From an uncultured Collinsella sp. (GTDB taxonomy: Bacteria > Actinomycetota > Coriobacteriia > Coriobacteriales > Coriobacteriaceae): a stretch of 7,863 bases of DNA. Below the pieces are notes generated by a model. That model saw only the letters and a program-made list of their open reading frames with translations, was not told the DNA's origin and searched no databases. The DNA is taken from positions 1 to 7,863 of the forward strand of contig CALHWR010000183.1 in the NCBI GenBank assembly GCA_938036665.1, read 5' to 3'. Shown piece by piece: positions 1 to 5,466 of this stretch; position 1 is the stretch's first letter, and every line of letters begins with the position of its first letter. The translations under genes and the position numbers were made by a program.

Positions 1-109
1 TCGAAGCTGCGTAGGAAGGGGAGGGTGCGGTCCATCTCCGCGCGAAAGCGAACGTACGGTTGAGGCAAGCTGGCACCGGCCATTACCAGCACGACGGTCT
101 TGTCGGTGG
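1..109 (-). pseudogene. Out-of-frame continuation of the glycosyltransferase, running off the left edge
   Basis: Adding one C to the CCC run (minus strand, 108-110) turns the tail into ...KFNLP followed by TDKTVVLVMAGASLP and then QPYVRFRAEMD, open to position 1. This matches the start of the C-terminal nucleotide-sugar-binding domain of the family (the beta strand and glycine-rich turn VLVMAGA). The gene is therefore either truly broken by a one-base deletion or intact with a sequence error at this C-run. The rest lies outside the window. Confidence 0.75.
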
Positions 110-805
110 GAGGTTGAACTTAGCTAGCTCTTCCTCGCGATCGTAATCCGTGTCGAATCCGGCGCGAATAGGAATGCCGGTAATGCGAATCTTTGTCTCG
201 AGCACCTTGCGCGGACGCAGCGTTTCGGCCATAAATTCGTTGGCAACACAGAATAAATCGGTGTCCTTGTGGGGCCACCATCCCTCGACTTCGTAGTCGG
301 TCGGTACGCAGATGACCGGATAATCGATACCCGTAATTACGCGGGCGCCCACGGCAACATTGGCTGCTGTGATGTGCGTTGCGACCACGGCTATGGGCCT
401 GCGGCTACGAATATAATCGTTGAAGGCGGGGAACATAATTCTCGACCATGCCGTGCCACCACCCCAGAGCAGATGTCCCGTAAGCGTATATCGCCAGGTC
501 AGGTCGTAAATGGGGCGCGTGGCTCCCGTAAAAGAAGCCGCGGTCTTATTGCCGTCGAATTTAATACGTCCAAAATCAAGGATATCGAGCACTTCAATCT
601 CAACATCCTCGGGGATACCATTGGTGCCGCGGATGAGGTCGAATGCCTGCGCAATCGCATTTGCGGCGGCCTTGTGGCCCGAGCCAACCGAGGCGTGCAC
701 GATGGTCACGAGAGGTTTTTGCTGATCCAGGAGCGTGGTTTGCTCCGATTGGGGAGTGCTAAGCGTGAGCAGGGGAGCGTCGTCGCTCGTCTGCGTCTGA
801 TCCAT
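83..805 (-). CDS. Processive diacylglycerol glycosyltransferase (MGDG synthase / UgtP type), N-terminal part, frameshifted
   Basis: This is the N-terminal half of a GT28-like, MurG-fold enzyme of the MGDG-synthase family, which moves sugar from a UDP-sugar to diacylglycerol at the inner membrane face. Seen: a VTIVHASVGSGHKAA motif (residues 33-47), the family's N-terminal glycine loop; VPTDYEVEGWWPH (168-179), resembling the family's conserved acceptor-side segment; and RITGIPIRAGF (208-217). The start at 805 is chosen because AAGGGGAG lies six bases upstream. The longer in-frame ATG at 844 has no such site and overlaps a possible -10 box. The frame stops at 83-85 after a nonsense tail (PTRPSCW), whereas another frame continues with family-like sequence to the window edge. 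The whole enzyme would be about 380-400 residues. The family assignment is confident; which sugar or lipid it uses cannot be told. The gene is divergent from trxB. Confidence 0.82.
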   Translation of the reverse strand: MDQTQTSDDAPLLTLSTPQSEQTTLLDQQKPLVTIVHASVGSGHKAAANAIAQAFDLIRGTNGIPEDVEIEVLDILDFGRIKFDGNKTAASFTGATRPIYDLTWRYTLTGHLLWGGGTAWSRIMFPAFNDYIRSRRPIAVVATHITAANVAVGARVITGIDYPVICVPTDYEVEGWWPHKDTDLFCVANEFMAETLRPRKVLETKIRITGIPIRAGFDTDYDREEELAKFNLPPTRPSCW

Positions 806-842
806 CGATAACTCCCCTTCGACGTTGTAACACGGATTTATC

Positions 843-848
843 ATTGTA
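843..848 (-). promoter_or_regulatory. Possible -10 box for the glycosyltransferase gene
   Basis: On the minus strand TACAAT lies 38 bases before the chosen start codon (805) and matches the -10 consensus at five of six bases. No good -35 hexamer sits 16-18 bases upstream. A short direct repeat on the minus strand (ACGTGA twice in tandem, about 860-872) lies where one would be expected. The call is weak. It mainly supports the downstream start, since the longer frame would begin inside this box. Confidence 0.25.
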
Positions 849-923
849 GTGCATGAGTGTCACGTTCACGTAAATTTGGGTATGAGCGCAAAGAACGACA
901 ACGTTTCGACGAGAGGACTCTTC

Positions 924-1862
924 ATGATTACCGATCAGACAATCGATGTTGCGATTATCGGCGGCGGTCCCGCGGGTTATGCTGCCGCCATTTATGCGGC
1001 GCGCGCCAATCTTACGACAACCGTTCTTGAGCAGGGCATGTCCGGCGGACAGATTGCCACGAGCAACGAGATTGAGAATTATCCTGGCATTCCGCTGCTG
1101 AGCGGTGCCGAACTTGGTGAGCGGTTTCAACAGCATGCTGAAGGCCTGGGGGCTCAGGTTGAATGGAGTATGGTAACAGGCGTCGACTACGATGCCGATG
1201 CGGCTCAATTTACCATCCATCATGATATGGGTGACACAACGGCCAAGAGCGTCATTGCGTGCATGGGCGCCACACCGCGTCCTGCGGGTTTTGTTGGCGA
1301 GGACACGTATCGCGGTCGTGGCGTTTCGTATTGCGCAACATGTGACGGTATGTTCTTCCGCGGCAAGCAGGTCTTTGTTATCGGAGGCGGCAATTCAGCA
1401 TGCGAGGAGGCGCTGTTCCTTTCCGACATTGCCAGCAGCGTGACCATCGTGCTGCGTCGCGATCAGTTCCGTGCACCCGAGGGCGTTGTGAATAAGGTGC
1501 TTGCAAAGGACAACATTTCAGTTAGGTACCAAACTAGTATTGTTAAGCTTTCTGGTGAAGCGATGCCCACAACCATTACGTTCAAGGACAATGCGACTGG
1601 TGAAATGCACACTGAGTCCTTTGAACCTGGCTCATTTGGCATCTTTGTCTTTACGGGGACGCAGCCGCATACCGAGCTGGTTGAGCATCTCGTCGATCTG
1701 GCTCCCGACGGCGGCATTGTCACCGACGATTCGATGGCTACCCGTACGCCCGGCTTATTCGCAGCCGGCGATATCCGTTCCAAGCGTTTACGCCAGGTTG
1801 TGACCGCCGTTTCGGACGGAGCCATTGCGGCAACCAGCTCATACGCTTTCCTACGCGGATAA
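924..1862 (+). CDS. trxB: Thioredoxin reductase (NADPH, FAD-dependent)
   Basis: The enzyme passes electrons from NADPH through FAD and a redox-active cysteine pair to thioredoxin in the cytoplasm. Seen in 312 residues: FAD-binding GGGPAG (13-18); SGGQIATSNEIENYPG (40-55), typical of the family; the active-site CATCDG (137-142, Cys137/Cys140); a second Rossmann motif GGGNSACEEA (154-163); LRRDQFRA (177-184), whose arginines match the NADPH 2'-phosphate contact HRRDxFR; and a C-terminal segment GLFAAGDIRSKRLRQVV for FAD. The length is normal. The start at 924 is chosen because AGAGGA lies six bases upstream and the FAD motif then falls at the usual distance. The frame stays open back to 849 but lacks a better site. 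The gene is probably monocistronic, ending at the hairpin just downstream. No thioredoxin gene is in view. Confidence 0.95.
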   Translation: MITDQTIDVAIIGGGPAGYAAAIYAARANLTTTVLEQGMSGGQIATSNEIENYPGIPLLSGAELGERFQQHAEGLGAQVEWSMVTGVDYDADAAQFTIHHDMGDTTAKSVIACMGATPRPAGFVGEDTYRGRGVSYCATCDGMFFRGKQVFVIGGGNSACEEALFLSDIASSVTIVLRRDQFRAPEGVVNKVLAKDNISVRYQTSIVKLSGEAMPTTITFKDNATGEMHTESFEPGSFGIFVFTGTQPHTELVEHLVDLAPDGGIVTDDSMATRTPGLFAAGDIRSKRLRQVVTAVSDGAIAATSSYAFLRG

Positions 1863-1902
1863 GTACGATAATATATCTTATGTAAGGTTGCTATCTTTAC
1901 AC

Positions 1903-1950
1903 AAAGTGGTTGGACGGTGCATCAATGTGCTGTCCAACCACTTTTACTTG
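1903..1950 (+). terminator. Intrinsic terminator after trxB
   Basis: A perfect 13-bp inverted repeat pairs AAAGTGGTTGGAC (1903-1915) with GTCCAACCACTTT (1932-1944). The stem can extend inward by mostly wobble or G-C pairs to a loop at about 1921-1926. A short T-rich tail (CTTTTACTT) follows. It lies 40 bases after the trxB stop. The stem is strong but the T-run is interrupted, so termination is likely rather than certain. Confidence 0.72.
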
Positions 1951-1963
1951 GCGACTATGTGGT

Positions 1964-1992
1964 ATGCAAAACTAGATAACCTAGAATACAAT
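1964..1992 (+). promoter_or_regulatory. Candidate promoter of the DUF1836 gene
   Basis: TACAAT (1987-1992) is a five-of-six match to the -10 box. ATGCAA (1964-1969), a weak -35, lies 17 bases upstream. The implied start near 1999 would leave an 18-base leader before the ATG and just room for the ribosome site. The spacer holds CAAAACTAGATAACC, almost the same as a segment upstream of degV, and a CTAG-N5-CTAG spaced repeat (1972-1984). Confidence 0.35.
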
Positions 1993-2016
1993 ATAGAAAA
2001 CGAACGGAGGCCTCTT

Positions 2017-2628
2017 ATGAACCACGCTAAACATGTTATCCCGATGTCCGATACGTCGGTCAGCATTAAGCCTGAGGATATTCAGCCGACGGTTCTGCCG
2101 GATGCATTTATTCAGTCCGATATGGTGGGTAAACTCAACGCGTTGAGCCTGCCACGCTATGACCAGCTGCCCAACGTAACGCTCTATCGCGATCAGGTCA
2201 TTGAGTATGTTGCACTGTGGATGGAGCCGCTTTCCATTTGCGTAGAGCAGCCCGTTATAACGCCGTCGATGATCAATAACTATGTGAAGGTCGGCCTCGT
2301 TCCTGCTCCCGTTAAAAAGCAGTATGGCCGTGAGCAGATTGCGCGTCTCATCGCCATTTGTATCTTTAAGCAGGTGCTGCCCATCGCAGCGGTTCAGGCG
2401 CTCTTTAATATTCAGCGCTTGAGCTACGACGCTCCGACGGCTTTCGATTATGTTGTCGATCAGCTCGAGGCATCGATTCGTGCGGCGTTTTCTGTTGAGC
2501 AGACTCCCGTGCCCGATACCGCACATCAGGTTACGCGCGAATCGCTGCTCGTGCGCAGTGCGGTATCGTCCTTCGTTTCGAAGGCGTATCTGATGAGCTA
2601 TCTCAAGTTCAATGGGTTTAATAGCTAA
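2017..2628 (+). CDS. DUF1836 family protein, putative HTH regulator
   Basis: The protein is 203 residues and cytoplasmic, with no signal peptide or membrane segment. The DUF1836 core spans about residues 45-150: LPRYDQLPNVTLYRDQV (45-61), then ITPSMINNYVKVGLVPAPVKK (81-101), then a hydrophobic helix around IARLIAICIFKQVLPI (108-123). The middle block reads like the recognition half of a MerR-type winged helix (polar helix, then VGLVPAP and a basic segment), so DNA binding is a reasonable inference, but no biochemical role is known to me for this family. The N-terminal 44 residues and the C-terminal 50 are not recognised. The start is fixed by GGAGG (2006-2010), six bases before the ATG; the frame is open further upstream, back into trxB and the terminator, but without a site. 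The gene stands alone between two hairpins and converges on degV. Confidence 0.85.
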   Translation: MNHAKHVIPMSDTSVSIKPEDIQPTVLPDAFIQSDMVGKLNALSLPRYDQLPNVTLYRDQVIEYVALWMEPLSICVEQPVITPSMINNYVKVGLVPAPVKKQYGREQIARLIAICIFKQVLPIAAVQALFNIQRLSYDAPTAFDYVVDQLEASIRAAFSVEQTPVPDTAHQVTRESLLVRSAVSSFVSKAYLMSYLKFNGFNS

Positions 2629-2640
2629 CCGAGGTATAAG

Positions 2641-2681
2641 ACGGGCGGGATAAAGAGCCAATGGCTCCTTATCCCGCCCGT
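2641..2681. terminator. Shared bidirectional hairpin between convergent DUF1836 and degV genes
   Basis: ACGGGCGGGATAA (2641-2653) pairs perfectly with TTATCCCGCCCGT (2669-2681). After one mismatch, GAGCC (2655-2659) pairs with GGCTC (2663-2667) around a three-base loop. It lies 13 bases after the plus-strand stop and 19 bases beyond the minus-strand stop. The stem is very stable, but neither side has a long T-run, so it may work partly as an RNA 3'-end stabiliser. Confidence 0.72.
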
Positions 2682-2700
2682 ACGTTTGTCTAGTTGGATA

Positions 2701-3567
2701 TTATCGGCCCGACGCCACGCCCATACCGTAGCCGATAATGAGGCCGTGCATCTCGGCATAGTATGAATCTAGCCCGTTACAGGGCATGATAATCGTCTTG
2801 GAGCCGGGCCAATGCTCCGCAATGCGGCTGGCAAGCGCCTGAGCGCCCGCCTCATTCTCGACATGGTCGATAACGACCTCGCCGCCGGTAAAGCCTTCGG
2901 CCTCCATGGTGTCGACAATCTTGGTGAGCATCTTCTTTTCGCCGCGGGTGTGCCCAACGAGTTCAATTTTGCCCGCTTCGCTCGCCGTGCCCAAAATGCG
3001 GATATTGAGCTTGTTGGCAATGACGCCGGCTGCCTTAGGGATACGTCCGGCTTTGGCCAGGTTTTCGTAATTGCACAAGCTGAAGAGGATTTTGCTGTTC
3101 TGCTCAAGGCTATCGAAGTATGCGCAAGCGTCCTCGAATGAGACATCCGGATTGCTTGCAAGATAGCGGTCGAACAGCAAGAAAATGAGGTCCATTTTGC
3201 CGCCAGCTGCGCGCGAATTGACAAGATGAATATTGCGGTCCGGTTCCTCGGCAAGAACCATATCGCGAGCCGTGGCTGCTGCGTTGTAGCTGCCCGACAC
3301 GCCCTCAGAGATTGGCATGCAGATGGTCTTGTCTGCCAATTTGAAGAGCTCGGCCCACTCCCCTACGCTGGGACAAGCGCTCGAAGAAGCGTTCGTCTCC
3401 GCCTGAACAGCGCAGTTGAGCTCATGAACATCGAGCGAAAGGTCATCGATGAATTCACGCTCCCCCACTCGAATTTTGAGGGGTGCGAATGCAAAGGTGG
3501 TACGGGGTGCAGTCGGTTGCCAATCGCGAAGATTGCAGCTCGAATCGGAGATAAGTGCCCAGCTCAT
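2701..3567 (-). CDS. DegV family protein, FakB-like fatty-acid-binding
   Basis: DegV/FakB proteins are two-domain cytoplasmic carriers holding a fatty acid; FakB members present it to the kinase FakA for incorporation into phospholipid. Seen in 288 residues: ISDSSCNL at the N terminus (6-13), SSACPSVGEW (62-71) in the place of the usual TSxPS loop, ISEGVSGSYNAA (86-97) corresponding to the SGT/SGS ligand loop, and NLAKAGRIPKAAG (169-181) with the conserved arginine. The C-terminal GxHxGPG motif of classical members is absent; the protein ends IIGYGMGVASGR. This fits a DegV subfamily I recall from Firmicutes, whose ligand is less certain. Start: ATG at 3567 preceded by AGAAAGGA, six bases away. 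No FakA gene is nearby. The promoter region is unusually structured (see findings). Confidence 0.88.
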   Translation of the reverse strand: MSWALISDSSCNLRDWQPTAPRTTFAFAPLKIRVGEREFIDDLSLDVHELNCAVQAETNASSSACPSVGEWAELFKLADKTICMPISEGVSGSYNAAATARDMVLAEEPDRNIHLVNSRAAGGKMDLIFLLFDRYLASNPDVSFEDACAYFDSLEQNSKILFSLCNYENLAKAGRIPKAAGVIANKLNIRILGTASEAGKIELVGHTRGEKKMLTKIVDTMEAEGFTGGEVVIDHVENEAGAQALASRIAEHWPGSKTIIMPCNGLDSYYAEMHGLIIGYGMGVASGR

Positions 3568-3580
3568 TGAGGGTCCTTTC

Positions 3581-3600
3581 TAATTGTTCCCCAACAATTA
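3581..3600 (-). promoter_or_regulatory. 20-bp palindromic operator over the degV promoter
   Basis: TAATTGTT (3581-3588), four C, then AACAATTA (3593-3600) form a perfect 8-bp-arm palindrome. It starts two bases upstream of the degV ribosome site and overlaps the last four bases of the TATAAT box. A dimeric repressor such as a MarR- or TetR-type protein bound here would cover the -10 box and transcription start. The cognate regulator is not identified. Confidence 0.6.
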
Positions 3601-3602
3601 TA
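3597..3602 (-). promoter_or_regulatory. -10 box of the degV promoter
   Basis: The minus strand carries a perfect TATAAT, 29 bases before the ATG. The hexamer 17 bases upstream (ATCCAA, 3620-3625) is a poor -35, which would fit a promoter that needs an activator. The implied start falls near 3590, inside the palindrome. Confidence 0.6.
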
Positions 3603-3658
3603 GCCATCTTTTTGATTGATTGGATGGCTATCTAGTTTTGAATACTAGATAGCCATCC
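3600..3658 (-). repeat. Three-arm repeat upstream of degV (15-bp inverted repeat plus a third copy)
   Basis: GGATGGCTATCTAGT (3622-3636) and ACTAGATAGCCATCC (3644-3658) are perfect 15-bp inverted repeats with a seven-base loop. A third copy of the inner nonamer (ATAGCCATC, 3600-3608, equal to 3649-3657) lies beyond, so the middle arm can pair with either outer arm. On the minus strand the third copy runs straight into the TATAAT box. A plus-strand T-run follows the big hairpin (TGATTTTA), but no plus-strand gene precedes it. The element could be a set of activator sites, or a secondary read-through stop behind the main terminator. Confidence 0.65.
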
Positions 3659-3683
3659 TGATTTTATGGCAAACGGTAGGGGT

Positions 3684-3723
3684 AAAAAGAATGGGCCTCG
3701 TGACTCAAGATCGCGAGGCCCAT
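3684..3723 (-). terminator. Intrinsic terminator of the pgsA-to-nlpC run
   Basis: On the minus strand ATGGGCCTCG (3714-3723) pairs perfectly with CGAGGCCCAT (3691-3700), and the tail TCTTTTTACC follows at once. It lies 22 bases after the NlpC/P60 stop codon. A GC-rich stem plus a T-run is the classical rho-independent form. Confidence 0.88.
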
Positions 3724-3745
3724 GTTCGTTCGCTGTAGTAATAAA

Positions 3746-4867
3746 TTAGTAGCGTACGAAGATGTAGTTGTTGTTCATACCGGCTGCGACGGAGCTGATG
3801 ATAACGCCCGTTTTGTAGTCGGAAGCATGGATCATCTGGCCATTACCGATATAGATGCCGGTATGGTAGGAGTTAACCACAACATCGCCGGGTTGCGGAT
3901 CGGACACACGGGTCCAACCCATGAAAGTGCCGGTGGTGCCCAGACGGCAGTAGCGGCCCGTGAGGCAATAGCTTACAAAGCCGGAGCAGTCAAAGCTGTT
4001 CGGTCCAATGCCGCCCCAAGAATAAGCGCAACCCAGCTTGCTATAAGCGCGAGAAACAACGGTACCGCCGTCAACGGACTGGCTCGGTGCGGAAGGCGTC
4101 GGAGTCGGAGCGGGCGTCACGGGCTGCGGCGTGGGGGCAGGAGCGGGCGCGGGCGCAGGCGTGTTGCCGCCGCCGTTGTTGGTCGTACCGCCACCATTGT
4201 TGGTGTTCTCGGTCGTACCGGCGGTGTCGTTGCTCACCGTGGCCTTTTCGGCGGTGCTGGCATTAATGCCAGCCTGCAGCGCAGCGTTGGCCTCGGCCTC
4301 GGCAGCAAGCTCGGCCTGCAGCTGTGAATCCAGGGAGTTCACGACATTCTGGGCCTCAGCCTGCTGGGCATTGAGCTCGTCGACTTTCTTCTGCGTCGCG
4401 GCGACGTTCTTCTCCTGCTCGGCCTGCTTATCGGTGAGCTGCTGCTTAAGGTCCTTGACCTCTTGGATGGTCTGGGCCTGCTTGTCGGACACCTTGCCGT
4501 AGTAGAACAGACGGTTGAGCATATCGCCCAGATCGTCGACACCCGTCAGGACCTGAAGGAGACTCAGGCCGCCGGTCTTGTACTCACCGGCAACGTAGCT
4601 CGAAAGCTTTGCCTGGCCTTCGGCGATCTCTTGCTGCTTTTGCGTAATCTCGCCTGCAGTCTGATCAAGCTCCTGCGTCTGTGCGGAGAGTTCATCGTGA
4701 ATTTGCTGGGTTTGCGTGCCGATCTGCTCGAGTTTAGTACGAGCAGCGGCAAGGTCGGATGCGGTATCGGCGTAGGCCGGAGCCACGAGGCCCAGGCCCA
4801 AAACACAAGCGAGGGTTGCCGTAGCAGCGCAGCGTGCCATGTTTCTGTGCGTGTTTGCTGTGCGCAT
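3746..4867 (-). CDS. Secreted NlpC/P60 peptidoglycan hydrolase with coiled-coil domain
   Basis: This is an exported cysteine peptidase that would cut peptide stems in the wall, as PcsB/RipA-type proteins do at division. Seen in 373 residues: a Sec signal peptide (basic start, hydrophobic 16-30, AYA|D cleavage after about 33); a long Q/E/A-rich coiled coil (35-200) interrupted around 91-125 by a hydrophobic stretch; a low-complexity linker (215-264) of TTNNGGG units and then Pro-Ala-Thr repeats; and a C-terminal NlpC/P60 domain (265-373) with Cys294 in FDCSGF, His335 in YHTGIYIGNG and His347 as the third polar residue. All three catalytic positions are present. The coiled coil probably regulates the enzyme or docks it to a membrane partner such as FtsEX (inferred from PcsB). 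Start at 4867: GGAAAGGAAG lies four to five bases upstream. It follows apt by 32 bases and is last in the run. Confidence 0.93.
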   Translation of the reverse strand: MRTANTHRNMARCAATATLACVLGLGLVAPAYADTASDLAAARTKLEQIGTQTQQIHDELSAQTQELDQTAGEITQKQQEIAEGQAKLSSYVAGEYKTGGLSLLQVLTGVDDLGDMLNRLFYYGKVSDKQAQTIQEVKDLKQQLTDKQAEQEKNVAATQKKVDELNAQQAEAQNVVNSLDSQLQAELAAEAEANAALQAGINASTAEKATVSNDTAGTTENTNNGGGTTNNGGGNTPAPAPAPAPTPQPVTPAPTPTPSAPSQSVDGGTVVSRAYSKLGCAYSWGGIGPNSFDCSGFVSYCLTGRYCRLGTTGTFMGWTRVSDPQPGDVVVNSYHTGIYIGNGQMIHASDYKTGVIISSVAAGMNNNYIFVRY

Positions 4868-4899
4868 GTAGCTTCCTTTCCAGTAACTAAGGGTAACGG

Positions 4900-5430
4900 C
4901 TAGTCCACCGTCACCAGGCTAAAGAGCTCAACATCGTCGTCAGTCGGCGTGAGCTTCTTGCGCGGGTTGAGAAACGCAAGCTCAAGGATACAACCGTAGC
5001 CCACAAGCTTTGCGCCCATATCACGCACCAGTTTACCTGTTGCCTCGACGGTTCCGCCCGTCGCGACCAAGTCGTCCAGAATCAACACGGTATCTTTAGA
5101 GCTGATGGCATCGGCGTGAATCTCGATAGAATCCGTTCCATACTCGAGCTCGTAGCTCTCGCTTATCGTCTTGCGCGGCAGTTTGCCGGGCTTACGTGCG
5201 GGTACAAAGCCGGCACCTAGGGCGACGGCCACGGGCACACCGACCATAAAGCCGCGGGCCTCGGGTCCTACGACCTTGGTAATGCCCATATCGGCAAAAT
5301 GCTCGGCAAGGGCATCCACCATGGCCCTCAGGGCCTCGGGATTGCCAAAGAGCGGTGTGATGTCCTTAAAGACGACTCCGGGCTCGGGATAGTCGGGGAT
5401 ATCGACGATATGAGATTCGAAGTCGTACAT
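4900..5430 (-). CDS. apt: Adenine phosphoribosyltransferase
   Basis: The enzyme salvages adenine by joining it to PRPP to give AMP and pyrophosphate in the cytoplasm. Seen in 176 residues: DIPDYPEPGVVFKDITPLF (10-28), the Apt N-terminal signature; VVGPEARGF (53-61); and the PRPP-binding loop VLILDDLVATGGT (115-127). The length is normal. The start at 5430 is preferred because GAAAGG lies seven bases upstream and the protein then begins as Apt homologues do. An in-frame ATG at 5445 would add MKGHA but has no ribosome site. It lies 36 bases after the MerR gene and 32 before the NlpC/P60 gene, so it is probably co-transcribed. I see no direct functional link to its neighbours. Confidence 0.95.
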   Translation of the reverse strand: MYDFESHIVDIPDYPEPGVVFKDITPLFGNPEALRAMVDALAEHFADMGITKVVGPEARGFMVGVPVAVALGAGFVPARKPGKLPRKTISESYELEYGTDSIEIHADAISSKDTVLILDDLVATGGTVEATGKLVRDMGAKLVGYGCILELAFLNPRKKLTPTDDDVELFSLVTVD

Positions 5431-5466
5431 GGCGTGACCTTTCATGGATTGCCGGGTGGACGGCGA

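Noticed and set aside
843..923. Longer starts for the glycosyltransferase (844) and trxB (849), which would make the two genes nearly abut head to head
   Set aside because: Neither start has a ribosome site, whereas 805 and 924 do, and the intervening DNA is the natural place for divergent promoters.
1511..1565. AT-richer patch in trxB with clustered six-base restriction sites (GGTACC, ACTAGT, AAGCTT)
   Set aside because: It could suggest a cloning scar or recombination, but the reading frame and protein sequence continue normally through it, so chance is the simpler explanation.
1981..2661. 226-codon minus-strand frame opposite the DUF1836 gene
   Set aside because: Antisense shadow. It would begin inside the shared terminator hairpin and shows no family pattern.
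4128..4160. Short tandem GC-rich units resembling a minisatellite or CRISPR-like repeat
   Set aside because: They are in frame and code the Pro-Ala linker; there are no spacers and the units are too short for CRISPR.
3722..4327. Plus-strand frame of 201 codons opposite the NlpC/P60 gene
   Set aside because: Its Gly/Arg-rich tail is the mirror of the Pro-Ala linker; the minus-strand gene has a signal peptide and all catalytic residues.
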